Counted from the first letter of the stretch, positions 52,294 to 61,346 are shown. The stretch: DNA of 64,000 nt from Pseudomonas akapageensis (GCF_011355085.1 NZ_VXCP01000018.1:1-64000); one strand, 5' to 3'. The notes: generated from the letters alone by a model not told the origin. Made by a program: numbers and translations.

Positions 52294-53625
52294 TCAAAGC
52301 GATTGTTGGCAGCTTGAGGACTCATGGCGGCGCAGGTCGCGCAGGTAATTGGCCCTCGCAAAAGCAAACGCCAGCGCTGCGCCAATCGAAGCTAACGGGA
52401 CCCACTGCAATGCACCCAGCAGGCCGATCCGGTCGGCGAGCAGGCCCGTCAGATAGGGTCCCGGCGCACCACCCAGGATGTTGCCGGCCAGCGCCAGGGT
52501 GGCAATGGCGGTTCCATGAAGAGAGACGTGCACCAGATCGGTGACCATGGCGCCCGCTGAGCCATAAGTGCCAGCCGCAAAAAAAACGCCCACGACGATT
52601 ACCGCGAACTGCCCGGTTCCGGGTGGCAAGCGCATGCTGATCATCAGCAGCACGCATGAGCCCAGGCAGTAGATGATTGCGAGCGAAGCTTTATCCTTGG
52701 CCGACTTGCGTCCCATCCAGTCAGCGAAAAAGCCACACAAACCCATACCTACCCCGCTGGCAATCAGCAGCACTGCCGCCGCCAGTGCCGACTTGTCCGC
52801 GGGTAAATCGTAGTAGCGGTTAAGGTAGCTGGGCATCCAGGCAATGATGGTGTAGGCGGTAAAGAGCTGAAGTCCGCTGCCAACATAAGTGAACACCAGC
52901 GTAGGCGCGCCGAACAGGGCCTTTAATAGTGAGCGGAACTGAATTTTCTTGACACATTTCCCCTTTACCGGTGATTCGGCCAACTGAAGGGGCGTGTGCC
53001 GCGCCAGGCGAGTTTCAGTAATGGTGAACGCAAAGAACAGAATCAGTAGAAATCCGAACGCCGCCATGGCAATCAGTGCGGCGCGCCAGCCAAAGTGAGT
53101 CGCTATCACGCCGCCGGAGGCCATGCCCAGTACCGAGCCGAACATGCCGGAGGAGGTAAAGGCCCCGGTGAGCGTGGCCCGCATGGAAGACGGGAATACA
53201 CTCAAAATGATTGCAAGCCCAACGCTGCCGTAGCCGGCCTCGCCAATACCGACAAACAATCGGGCGAGCAGCAACTGGTTATAGTGTTCTGCAAGTCCGC
53301 ACGCCAGGGTGCTCAGACTCCAGAACAGCGCCATGATCACGACGCTTTTAACACGCCCCCAGCGGTCAGCCGCCAATGCGGCCGGAACAGCCAGCAAGCC
53401 AACTGCAAGCCCCACGATGCCACTGAGCAAGCCAAGTTGCGCATCGCTCAAGACCCACTCTGCCTTCAACTGAGGAAAGACTGCATTGAGTGCCTGGCGC
53501 GACATGTAATCGGACAGCATCAATGCATAGACAATGATAAATACAAACCAGGAATAGGCACGCGGGCGTGACATCTCACGCGGCGGGTTCGTTGCAACCG
53601 ACATGGAAAATTGCTCTGCCTGCAT
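52294..53625 (-). CDS. MFS transporter (spinster-like, carboxylate/aromatic uptake)
   Basis: 443 residues with 12 helices. MFS motifs are LSDYMSRQALNAVFPQLKAEW in TM1, VGLLAVPAALAADRWGRVKSV between TM2 and TM3, and GYGSVGLAIILSVF. The sequence resembles the spinster-like group that often imports aromatic or alicyclic acids in catabolic clusters. GGGGG 5-6 nt before the ATG at 53625 favours this start; MSVATN at 53604 is an alternative. It is likely the importer of the island's substrate. Confidence 0.9.
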   Translation of the reverse strand: MQAEQFSMSVATNPPREMSRPRAYSWFVFIIVYALMLSDYMSRQALNAVFPQLKAEWVLSDAQLGLLSGIVGLAVGLLAVPAALAADRWGRVKSVVIMALFWSLSTLACGLAEHYNQLLLARLFVGIGEAGYGSVGLAIILSVFPSSMRATLTGAFTSSGMFGSVLGMASGGVIATHFGWRAALIAMAAFGFLLILFFAFTITETRLARHTPLQLAESPVKGKCVKKIQFRSLLKALFGAPTLVFTYVGSGLQLFTAYTIIAWMPSYLNRYYDLPADKSALAAAVLLIASGVGMGLCGFFADWMGRKSAKDKASLAIIYCLGSCVLLMISMRLPPGTGQFAVIVVGVFFAAGTYGSAGAMVTDLVHVSLHGTAIATLALAGNILGGAPGPYLTGLLADRIGLLGALQWVPLASIGAALAFAFARANYLRDLRRHESSSCQQSL

Positions 53626-53690
53626 ACTGCCCCCATTATTTTTATGCCACGCAATTCAAGCGAACTGCGCACGACCGCACCGGCACAACC

Positions 53691-53720
53691 GAGCAGGAAA
53701 CCCATACGGCCTTCCTGCTC
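53691..53720. other. Hairpin between BKACE and MFS genes
   Basis: GAGCAGGAA (53691-53699) and TTCCTGCTC (53712-53720) form a 9-bp stem in the 141-bp gap. It could stabilise or partly terminate the operon transcript. Confidence 0.4.
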
Positions 53721-53766
53721 GTGCTACCGACATTGCAGGTAGCGCGTGGATGTACTTACACGCGAA

Positions 53767-54822
53767 CTATCGAACGCACGTTGAAGGGACGATTGGACCG
53801 GCAGTGCGGTTCGGGAGCATGCCGTTTGCAGCGAGCGTTTCGTCTGCATCCTTGTACCAGGTACCGATGCGGTAGATTTGGCGCGCCTCTTTGCCGGTTG
53901 CAATCTCGCGACCCAGCTCCCTGGCCACACGCACGGTTTGCTTGACCTGATCCACAGAGCCGAAGCGCTGACCATGCTGCCCAATGATGGTGTCTTCGTT
54001 GCCGCAGCGCGGGTGCAGGCCCATGGCCAATGCCATCATGTTGAACGGCAGCACATTCTTGAGCAGAGACTCGGCGGTCAATGTGCAAGCTTGCGGCACG
54101 CGCTGGATGAAGTTCATGAAGTTGAACGGGTTTGGACCTTCAAATCCTCCGGCCACCCCGATCCACGTCATATTCAACGGCCCGGTGTAGAGGCCTTTGC
54201 GGACCAGGCGCTGCAGGGTTTCGAGCGCGTGAATACCCGTTAGCTGAAAGTGCGGCTGAATCCCGGATGCCTGCAAGCGGCGCAGATGCTCCGCTACCCA
54301 AGCGGGTCCCGCGGGCACTGTCATCTCGCTATAGGCTGCGCCGAGTGCCGGATTACCCAGTGATGTACCCTTGATATATTCGGGGTAGAGCAACTCCATA
54401 ATGTTCATCTGCGTGGTGTTGATCGCCACTGTCACCTGGTCGGGTTTCGGATCAAGGTCTGCCAGCATGTGGCGTGTGTCATCGGACAGCCACTTGGCAG
54501 CCTGGCCTTCGTCTTCCGGAGCGAATGAGATCGAACCGCCGACCTGGATGATCATGTCCGGTACAGCCTCGCGTACACCGGCGATCAACTCATTGAATTT
54601 GGACAGCCGTTTTGATCCCTTGCCATCCAGTTCACGCACATGCAGGTGCAGCACGGTGGCGCCAGCGTCGTAACACTCCACAGCCTTTTCGATGTGTTCT
54701 TCCATGGTGACAGGGATGTCTTCCGGGAAATCCTCGGGCATCCACTCGGGACCGTATGGAGCGACGGTAATGACAACTTTTTCCTGGTTTTCCGGGTGCA
54801 GCGAATCATCTAGAAATTGCAT
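53767..54822 (-). CDS. BKACE-type beta-keto acid cleavage enzyme (3-keto-5-aminohexanoate cleavage family)
   Basis: 351 residues from ATG 54822 (the upstream 17 codons lack homology). Zn-TIM-barrel signatures are VVITVAPYGPEW, GATVLHLHVRELDGK with the HxH metal ligands near residue 60, QVGGSISFAPEDE, and MALAMGLHPRCGNEDTI. These enzymes condense a beta-keto acid with acetyl-CoA and split it into an acetoacetyl-type product and a CoA ester. The specific substrate is unknown. It forms a continuous minus-strand operon with the dioxygenase gene upstream and MFS downstream. Confidence 0.92.
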   Translation of the reverse strand: MQFLDDSLHPENQEKVVITVAPYGPEWMPEDFPEDIPVTMEEHIEKAVECYDAGATVLHLHVRELDGKGSKRLSKFNELIAGVREAVPDMIIQVGGSISFAPEDEGQAAKWLSDDTRHMLADLDPKPDQVTVAINTTQMNIMELLYPEYIKGTSLGNPALGAAYSEMTVPAGPAWVAEHLRRLQASGIQPHFQLTGIHALETLQRLVRKGLYTGPLNMTWIGVAGGFEGPNPFNFMNFIQRVPQACTLTAESLLKNVLPFNMMALAMGLHPRCGNEDTIIGQHGQRFGSVDQVKQTVRVARELGREIATGKEARQIYRIGTWYKDADETLAANGMLPNRTAGPIVPSTCVR

Positions 54823-54879
54823 TCTTTGTCTCACTGTCAGCTGGTTGGATCGGATTGGAAAAAGGGTGTGCATACCCGC

Positions 54880-55728
54880 TCAATAAGGCCGGTCACCGAT
54901 GATCGTTGCGCGGTCCATCCTGCGATGGCACGGCGGGTAATCCATCACGGCGTAATGCTGGGTGCTGCGGTTGTCCCAGATGGCCATGCTGTTTTTCTTC
55001 CAGCGCCAGCGCACTTGATATTCAGGTATGTACGCCTGGCTGATCAGGTACTGCAGCAGGTCGCCACCGGCCTGGTTGCAGTCTTGTCCGAAGCGCACGC
55101 GTTCCTTGGTGTGGTAGTTCACGAAGTGCGTCGCGAAGGCATTGACGAACAGGACCTTTTCGCCGGTTTCAGGATGGATGCGCACGACCGGATGCTCCGC
55201 GTCCGGAAACTGGGCCTTCATCGCATGGCGCTTTTCACGCGGCATCGCAGCGCCGAAACTCGACTGGATGCTATGACTGGCAATCAGATCAGTGATCTGC
55301 GTCTTGACCTGATCCGGCAGGTTGTCGTAGGCCAGCACCATGTTGGCCCACACCGTGTCACCGCCGACTGGCGGGCACTCCACGCAGCGCAGCACGGCTC
55401 CCATGGGTGGCGCCTCACGCCAGGTCGCATCGGTATGCCAGGTATTCTCATAGCGATCGACCGGGACGTCCGGACGCTTGTAGATTTGCACCAGGCCGGG
55501 CGCCTCGGGATCGGATGGCGCTACGGGGTGGTCCTCCAGGTCACCAAAGCGGCGTGCAAAACTCGCATGCTCAGCCCTGGTTATGTCCTGGTCACGCAGA
55601 AACAGCACCCGATGCTTGATCAACGCCTCGCGGATAAGCCTGAACAATTCATCGTCGTGGATTGCGTCGGCTACATTGACACCGGTCAGCTCGGCGCCGA
55701 TGGAACAGGTAAGTTGTTCAACTCGCAT
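54880..55728 (-). CDS. TauD/TfdA family 2-oxoglutarate-dependent dioxygenase
   Basis: 282 residues. Fe(II) ligands are His and Asp in WHTDATW (around residue 98) and His in NRSTQHYAVMDY near the C-terminus, with the 2-oxoglutarate-binding Arg in HRRMDRATI. The N-terminal GAELTGVNVADAIHDDE is typical. It hydroxylates or oxidatively cleaves its substrate, giving succinate and CO2. It is preceded by the quinone oxidoreductase gene with a gap of about 10 bp. It may open the island's pathway by hydroxylating an inert carbon. Confidence 0.93.
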   Translation of the reverse strand: MRVEQLTCSIGAELTGVNVADAIHDDELFRLIREALIKHRVLFLRDQDITRAEHASFARRFGDLEDHPVAPSDPEAPGLVQIYKRPDVPVDRYENTWHTDATWREAPPMGAVLRCVECPPVGGDTVWANMVLAYDNLPDQVKTQITDLIASHSIQSSFGAAMPREKRHAMKAQFPDAEHPVVRIHPETGEKVLFVNAFATHFVNYHTKERVRFGQDCNQAGGDLLQYLISQAYIPEYQVRWRWKKNSMAIWDNRSTQHYAVMDYPPCHRRMDRATIIGDRPY

Positions 55729-55738
55729 GATGACCGCC

Positions 55739-56719
55739 TCAAATCACAAAAATCGAGGAACCCGTGGTTTTGCGCGCTTCCAGATCTCGATGGGCCTGCA
55801 CAGCATCCTGTAGCGCGTAACGCTGATTGATCGGGATGTTGATGCGACCGGCTGCAACATGACCGAAGATTTCCTCAGCGAGTGCGGCCTTTTCAACCGG
55901 GTCGGCGATGTAATCGGCCAGTGCAGGACGGGTCAGATAGGGGGAACCCTTGGTGGCAAGGATTTGCGGATCGAAGCCTGAAACGGGGCCGGAGGCGAAG
56001 CCCAGGCAAACGATCAGCCCGCGCCGCTTGACCGAATTCAAAGAGGCCTCGAAGGTGTCTTTACCCACACTGTCGAGCACCACGTTTACGCCAACGCCAT
56101 CGGTCAATTCGCGGACCCGCGCGGCCACATCTTCGTGGCTGTAGTTGATCGTATGGTCGCAGCCATGAGCCCGCGCAATCTCGGCCTTGGCCTCGCTCGA
56201 TACGGTGCCGATAACAGTCAGACCCAGTAGCTTGGCCCACTGCGACACAATCAGTCCGACACCGCCGGCCGCAGCATGCATAAGGAGGGTGTCGCCCGGT
56301 TTGAAGTCATAGATGCGACGCATCAGATAGGACGACGTCAGCCCGCGCATGGTCATCCCCGCTGCTGTTTCGCACGAAATCGCATCGGGTAGTTTGATCA
56401 AGGGTGCTGCGGGTATCAGGCGCTCGGTGCTATAGGCACCCAAGGTGTTAAGGAAGCCGGTGTAGGTAACTCGATCGCCGACCGCAACATTGCTCACGCC
56501 TTCGCCAACGGCCTGGACTACACCTGCGCCTTCCACGCCCATGCCGGCGGGAAGCGGCATCGGGTACAGCCCTGAGCGGAAATAGGTATCGGCAAAGTTC
56601 AGGCCCACAGCTTCATGACGCAATCGAACTTGCCCAGGACCAGGATCGCCAACTTCCACTTCTTCCCAACGCAGAACTTCCGGACCACCTGTTTCATTCA
56701 TACGAATAACATGTGCCAA
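55739..56719 (-). CDS. Quinone oxidoreductase/zinc-independent MDR family dehydrogenase
   Basis: 326 residues. QOR-type MDR enzyme with GLNFADTYFRSGLYPMPLPAGMGVEGAG, MHAAAGGVGLIVSQWAKLLG (NADPH site) and the closing GSSIFVI. The start is a TTG at 56719: AGGAG lies 7 nt ahead, whereas the in-frame ATG at 56701 has no site. It is first gene of the minus-strand island operon, about 100 bp from the tandem half-site operator and divergent from the AraC gene. It probably reduces an enone or quinone intermediate. Confidence 0.92.
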   Translation of the reverse strand: MAHVIRMNETGGPEVLRWEEVEVGDPGPGQVRLRHEAVGLNFADTYFRSGLYPMPLPAGMGVEGAGVVQAVGEGVSNVAVGDRVTYTGFLNTLGAYSTERLIPAAPLIKLPDAISCETAAGMTMRGLTSSYLMRRIYDFKPGDTLLMHAAAGGVGLIVSQWAKLLGLTVIGTVSSEAKAEIARAHGCDHTINYSHEDVAARVRELTDGVGVNVVLDSVGKDTFEASLNSVKRRGLIVCLGFASGPVSGFDPQILATKGSPYLTRPALADYIADPVEKAALAEEIFGHVAAGRINIPINQRYALQDAVQAHRDLEARKTTGSSIFVI

Positions 56720-56819
56720 CTTGATTCTCCTTGAATACGAAAGTTTGATCGGTTGCGCTAACTAGCCGTGTGGTTAGTTCCACTCGTAGAAAAAGTATCC
56801 GTGAACGTCCGTGGGCGAA

Positions 56820-56857
56820 TTTGACATTTTGGGGTATTTTTTTTACATTTCGTGGCA
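56820..56857. promoter_or_regulatory. AraC-type operator, copy A (divergent promoter)
   Basis: Direct half-sites TTTGACATTTTGGGGTA (56820-56836) and TTTTACATTTCGTGGCA (56841-56857), 21 bp apart, two helical turns. Consensus with copy B: TTTKACATTTYGKGGYA. It lies about 15 bp before the AraC start and 100 bp before the quinone oxidoreductase. Confidence 0.75.
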
Positions 56858-56871
56858 CAAGTGGAGCCCTT

Positions 56872-57891
56872 ATGCCGAGTTTTCTTAGAAGTTCAAGCCT
56901 GACGAATTTTATCGAGGTTGCTCTGGCCACTGGACTGGATCCCTATCGGCAATTGCGCAAGGCAGGTATCAGCTATTCGGCCTTGATGGACCCGAGCATC
57001 ATGGTCCCGGCGAAATCGGTCATGCACTTGCTGGAAGACTCTGCTCATGCCGCGGGGATCGAAGACTTTGGCCTGCGTATGGGCGAAACCCGTCAATTGG
57101 AAAACCTCGGTCCCCTGGCCATTGCCCTGCGTGAGGAGCAGACGTTGCGCAAAGCCTGGCAATCGCTGACACGTCGTCTCGGGCTGACCAACGGATCAAT
57201 GGTCTTGCGCATTGAAGAAGCGAACGGCGTGGCGATTTTCAGGCAAGAAGTCACGGACGATATGGGGGGCGCGGTGCGACAGGGGACAGAGCTCGTCACC
57301 TGCGTGATTTTCCGAACATTGAAACAGCTACTGGGTCCCGCCTGGACGCCTCTCGGTGTCTGTTTCACGCACAATGCGCCAGTCAATCCGGCGAAGCACC
57401 GCCATGTGTTTGGTACATCGGTTCGGTTCAACCATGAATTCGACGGCATTGTATTGGCCACCGCCGATCTGGATACAACGATCCAATCGTATGACCCATT
57501 GATTGCGCGTCATGCACGGGAATTCCTCGATGCAAAACTGGCACAGTCCGACGTTACGATGCCCGACAAGGTCAGGAAATTAGTCTTCGCGCTATTACCC
57601 ACGGGCGAGTGCGTAGCCGAAAAAGTGGCCCAGCAGCTTGGCGTGGACCGCAAGACCATGTATCGCCATCTCGCCCACCACGATCAAAGCTACTCATCCA
57701 TTGTCGATGCCGTGCGGGTCGATCTGGTGAACCGCTATGTCGAGAACCGCGAGCGATCGCTTTCAGAAATAGCGATTCTTCTGGGTTTCTCTTCCTTGAG
57801 TGCCTTTTCGAGATGGTTCTCGGGTCGCTTCGGTTGCAGTGTGTCGACATGGCGTCGCGAGAAACAACGATGTCTATCTGAGCCTGGGTAG
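56872..57891 (+). CDS. AraC family regulator of the catabolic island
   Basis: 339 residues from ATG 56872 (GGAG upstream). An N-terminal arabinose-binding-type regulatory domain as in OruR/PruR-like regulators (ATGLDPYRQLRKAGI, LENLGPLAIALREE) and a C-terminal AraC HTH (VAEKVAQQLGVDRKTMYRHL, then SEIAILLGFSSLSAFSRWF). It is divergent from the eight-gene operon and next to tandem direct-repeat half-sites, one of which recurs before SDR-FAH. It very probably activates both units in response to the pathway's substrate. Confidence 0.93.
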   Translation: MPSFLRSSSLTNFIEVALATGLDPYRQLRKAGISYSALMDPSIMVPAKSVMHLLEDSAHAAGIEDFGLRMGETRQLENLGPLAIALREEQTLRKAWQSLTRRLGLTNGSMVLRIEEANGVAIFRQEVTDDMGGAVRQGTELVTCVIFRTLKQLLGPAWTPLGVCFTHNAPVNPAKHRHVFGTSVRFNHEFDGIVLATADLDTTIQSYDPLIARHAREFLDAKLAQSDVTMPDKVRKLVFALLPTGECVAEKVAQQLGVDRKTMYRHLAHHDQSYSSIVDAVRVDLVNRYVENRERSLSEIAILLGFSSLSAFSRWFSGRFGCSVSTWRREKQRCLSEPG

Positions 57892-57899
57892 CCCAACCC

Positions 57900-58841
57900 T
57901 CACTGGACGAAATCCAGCGAAGCCTGACCAATCTCAACCAGCTCGCTGATCTTCACTGCAGGATAACCAGACGGCGATATTGCCAACAGTGGCGCCCAGC
58001 GTTCAGCTTCTGAATAGCGGCCGTGCTTATTGCCGATGCCCCCGTGATCGCTGGCAAAAATGACCAGGCGCTGAGGCAGCGCACCCTGGGCGGAGGGTGA
58101 CGCCAATGCCTTCTCCCACAAGCGACGAATGCGGGCGTCCGTTTCTCGCACGGCAGCAGCGTAGCCCGGATCAGACGGGTCGAAAGCGCCGTCATGGCCC
58201 GCCTCGTCTACAGCATCGAGATGAATGAAGGCCAGATCGGGCTGGCATGCTCGCCAGGTAGTCAATACTTCCTGCTCGACCGCTGCATCGTTCTTACGCA
58301 AAAACGCCGCATGGTGTAGCTCCGGCAAACCCCGCAAACGCCCCTCGACCAGGTCGTACAGCGGCTTCCAGGAGGTCATGAGAATGCTGCGACTATCGGC
58401 CTTGCGGGCTTGAAGGCGCTCAAACACGGTTTCGCTTTTGACGGGACCTGGGCTGTTGTTATCGACAATGCCATGTGCGCTTGCCCAGCTTGCGGTGAGC
58501 ACACTGATCCAGCCAGGTGCGGAATAAGTCTGTTGCGTGCGGCCGTTGCTGACATCGACCCTCCCCCAAGCCAAACCCCTGGACTCAGCCAACTGGAACA
58601 GGAAGGGGGTCAGTGTTGGGCTAACCGCGTCGGTACGCAGGCCGTCGATGCCGATGATGACCACCTGCCGGGCGGGGGCTTGCGGTGCAGCATTGCATTG
58701 CCCTACCTCGTCGCTACGTGAACAGCCAAGCAGGCTTATCGCGTATAGCGCCAGCAGCAGCTTGAGTCCCGAGGACAGAGTGAAATTCCGAGTGTTGAAA
58801 ACCAATGCTGAATATCTCCAATGAAATCCAGGAAAGTCCAT
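57900..58841 (-). CDS. Alkaline-phosphatase-superfamily phosphodiesterase/pyrophosphatase lipoprotein
   Basis: 313 residues from ATG 58841; a start at 58898 is possible. A membrane-lipoprotein signal (LLLALYAISLLGCSRS) is followed by a type I phosphodiesterase/nucleotide pyrophosphatase fold: VVIIGIDGLRTDAVSPTLTP (metal Asp), YSAPGWISVLT (nucleophile Ser/Thr area), HLDAVDEAGHDGAF and FASDHGGIGNKHG metal ligands. It should act at the periplasmic face. It converges with the AraC gene and is divergent from the 2H phosphoesterase gene. Substrate unknown. Confidence 0.88.
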   Translation of the reverse strand: MDFPGFHWRYSALVFNTRNFTLSSGLKLLLALYAISLLGCSRSDEVGQCNAAPQAPARQVVIIGIDGLRTDAVSPTLTPFLFQLAESRGLAWGRVDVSNGRTQQTYSAPGWISVLTASWASAHGIVDNNSPGPVKSETVFERLQARKADSRSILMTSWKPLYDLVEGRLRGLPELHHAAFLRKNDAAVEQEVLTTWRACQPDLAFIHLDAVDEAGHDGAFDPSDPGYAAAVRETDARIRRLWEKALASPSAQGALPQRLVIFASDHGGIGNKHGRYSEAERWAPLLAISPSGYPAVKISELVEIGQASLDFVQ

Positions 58842-58932
58842 TTCAGAGTCGTCGCCTGCGCCGCGCGAAATGGACAATGCCGCACTAGACTTCGCCATGG
58901 GCCTTAGCCAATGAGTGAAAAAGGTATCTGGT

Positions 58933-59664
58933 ATGAAAAAGCTATCGGATCTGAAGCATTTTTTGTTGAAAGGCTTGATGGCCTGCGCTTTGGTGATTCT
59001 GGGCGCAACAGCGCATGCTCAACAAGCAACACCTGCGGTCACCGCCATCGACATCCTGCTTGAGCCGGACGCCACGATGCTCCAGCACGCGCAAGCCGTG
59101 AACGACCGTCTGCTGAAAGTCTTTCCGAAGGGCTTTGCACTTGACGCCTCACACCGTCCCCACATCACCCTGGTACAGCGATTCGTCCTCACCGAGAATC
59201 TTGACAAAGTGTACGCCGCCGTCGGCAAAGTCTTCGCCGGTGCCAATGTGACCAGCCTGAAACTGGAAGCTTTCGAGTATTACTATATACCGGACAAGGA
59301 CCTTGGCCTGTCGGGCATCGTCATTAAACCGACCCCCGAATTGATCAAGCTGGAAATGCAAGTGATTGACGCTGTGACCCCGTTCACGGTGAAAACCGGA
59401 ACCTCGGCCGCATTTGTCACCGGTGACGTTCCCGAGATCCTCCCGGCCTTGATCACCTACGTTTCGGACTTTGTGCCGAAGTCGTCCGGCGAAAATTACC
59501 ATCCGCACGTCACCACCGGCCTCGCGCCCATAGCATATCTGGACAAGATGGCCGCCGAACCCTTTGAGAAATTCACGTTCTCGCCGGCAGGTGCGGCCGT
59601 TTACCACCTGGGTCACTTCGGCACGGCAGCGGAGAAACTCCACCAGTTCGAACTGGAGCCTTGA
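58933..59664 (+). CDS. Exported 2H phosphoesterase (2'-5' RNA ligase/LigT-like)
   Basis: 243 residues from ATG 58933, with AAGG 8 nt ahead; a GTG six codons earlier is weaker. The signal peptide ends ATAHA|QQ. The two HxT motifs of the 2H superfamily are RPHITLVQRF and YHPHVTTGL, separated by about 125 residues. Most LigT-like proteins are cytoplasmic RNA end-processing or cyclic phosphodiesterase enzymes, so secretion is unusual. It is divergent from a periplasmic phosphodiesterase. Confidence 0.85.
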   Translation: MKKLSDLKHFLLKGLMACALVILGATAHAQQATPAVTAIDILLEPDATMLQHAQAVNDRLLKVFPKGFALDASHRPHITLVQRFVLTENLDKVYAAVGKVFAGANVTSLKLEAFEYYYIPDKDLGLSGIVIKPTPELIKLEMQVIDAVTPFTVKTGTSAAFVTGDVPEILPALITYVSDFVPKSSGENYHPHVTTGLAPIAYLDKMAAEPFEKFTFSPAGAAVYHLGHFGTAAEKLHQFELEP

Positions 59665-59983
59665 GCTGTTTAAACGACGGAACCAGGCATTAAGCACTGT
59701 TGAGATGGTCGCGGGCCTGTCCCGCCCCGGCTCCGGGTCCGTAACCCGCGGATCGGACTTGCGCCCGGCCCTGGCAAGCCGGGAAGGCGCGTCGTGCGAG
59801 CAATCAGGCCTGCGCCTCGCCTGGGAACGCCGGCAGCCCGTACGTCAACACAAGTTCCAAGGCCGGTTACAAGGGGTATAACTATCAGAACAAAAGGCGG
59901 GTCACCCGGAACAGGCCCTCCAAAGGCAGCGCCCGGGCCAGGCGCCCCAGGCCTGATCGGCGCCTGCGGCGCGGAGCGATGTG
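59665..59983. other. 319-bp GC-rich intergenic region
   Basis: Between the 2H phosphoesterase and the transglycosylase. It has several short GC-rich self-complementary tracts (for example around 59930-59975) but no clear terminator T-run and no convincing gene. It probably holds the transglycosylase promoter. Confidence 0.4.
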
Positions 59984-60790
59984 ATGAGTTCCAGAGTATG
60001 GCAATGGGCTCGCAAGAGCCTTCTTGGTTGCATCGAGCTGGCCTTGCTGGTCGCTCCACTGTGCGCCAGCGCCATGTACAAGTGCCAAGCCAGGGACGGA
60101 GCCATCAGCTATACCAGCCAAGCCATCGCCAGCGCCCGCTGCACTCGCGTGAATGGCATGGCGGGCGCCGGTGTCGGCACCAAGGCAAGGGCCCTGCCAC
60201 GGGTTGTGCGGGACGACGACTCAGGCGCGATGCGGATTCGGGTGTGGACCTTCGTCCACAGGGGTATTCGTCAATATGTGAGCCGGCGCCCCGTCGGGAT
60301 CTCCGCACGGGTCGATGTCCTTGATCTCTATTACATCAAGGACTGCTATCTGTGCATGGCGCCGAAAGATTTCAAGGTCACCTCACTGCGCCTGGACACC
60401 CAGTCCTATCGGCGGGAGATCGAAGCCGCTTCGGGTGATTATGGTGTCGACAGGGCGCTGGTCCGTGCAGTGATACATGCCGAATCGGCATTTCGCCCCA
60501 ACGCCATTTCCGAAGCCGGCGCCCAGGGGTTGATGCAGTTGATGCCCGCCACCGCCGAGCGCTTCGCCGTGGACAATCCGTTCGACGCACGACAGAACAT
60601 TCGTGGCGGCGTGCGCTACCTGGCCTGGCTGCTCAAGCGCTTCAACGGCAACCAGATGCTGGCGTTGGCAGGTTACAACGCCGGCGAAGCGTCCGTGATA
60701 GAGTACAACGGGGTGCCTCCCTACGCCGAGACGCAATCCTACGTCACCCTCGTGCAGTCCTTGACCGAACGCTATCGCAACCAACGCTAG
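59984..60790 (+). CDS. Lytic transglycosylase (SLT domain), with DUF4124-like N-terminus
   Basis: 268 residues from ATG 59984 (GGAG 7 nt ahead). A signal peptide is followed by MYKCQARDGAISYTSQ, similar to DUF4124. The C-terminal SLT domain (about 150-268) has the catalytic Glu in VIHAESAFRPNAISE, then GAQGLMQLMPATAERF, GGVRYLAWLLKRF and ALAGYNAGEASV. It cleaves the beta-1,4 bond between MurNAc and GlcNAc in periplasmic peptidoglycan. No secretion system gene is adjacent; single-gene unit. Confidence 0.9.
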   Translation: MSSRVWQWARKSLLGCIELALLVAPLCASAMYKCQARDGAISYTSQAIASARCTRVNGMAGAGVGTKARALPRVVRDDDSGAMRIRVWTFVHRGIRQYVSRRPVGISARVDVLDLYYIKDCYLCMAPKDFKVTSLRLDTQSYRREIEAASGDYGVDRALVRAVIHAESAFRPNAISEAGAQGLMQLMPATAERFAVDNPFDARQNIRGGVRYLAWLLKRFNGNQMLALAGYNAGEASVIEYNGVPPYAETQSYVTLVQSLTERYRNQR

Positions 60791-60941
60791 TACCGTAGGG
60801 CGCATAACCCGGAAAGGTAATACGCCGGGCGGGGAATGGCTCAACCGAACTTCCACGCTCACCGGTAGCTATCGACCCATAGCGGCGCGTTATCACCCCA
60901 CTTGGGGTCAATTTAGAGTCAGGCCCAAAGAGGAGTCCGCC

Positions 60942-61346
60942 ATGACCGTAGTCGATCGCCTCAAGTATTTGCGCGTCGTTCTAGTTTTGGCTGGCCTCGC
61001 GTGCCTTGCTCTCTACCCACTTATGTTGTTCTGGCCGTCCGGCTGGGCCTGGCACGTCGGTCACTCGGACTACCCGATGATGATCGTTGGCATCTACGCC
61101 ACACTTGGCGTGTTCTTGATCCTGGCCGCACGTGATCCATTAGCCAATCTGAGCCTAATCTGGTTCACCGTGTGGTCTAGCGCCCTACACGCAGGAATCA
61201 TGGCCGTCCAGGCGGTCACCCAGCCGGGGCAAATGGGGCACTTGGCAGGTGACGTGCCGGCGCTCTTCATCGTGGCGGTTGCCTTGGCCATCTTGACGCC
61301 CCGCTCGCAATTGGCCGCTCGGCCCCGGACACACAATGGGGCCTAA
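60942..61346 (+). CDS. Small inner-membrane protein, DUF6632-like
   Basis: 134 residues with four hydrophobic helices. The sequence has RVVLVLAGLACLALYPLML, GHSDYPMMIVGIYATLGVFLILAARDP and SLIWFTVWSSALHAGIMAVQA, including conserved Ser-His-Ala in helix three, like DUF6632 proteins. No function known. AGAGGAG precedes the ATG. Confidence 0.8.
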   Translation: MTVVDRLKYLRVVLVLAGLACLALYPLMLFWPSGWAWHVGHSDYPMMIVGIYATLGVFLILAARDPLANLSLIWFTVWSSALHAGIMAVQAVTQPGQMGHLAGDVPALFIVAVALAILTPRSQLAARPRTHNGA

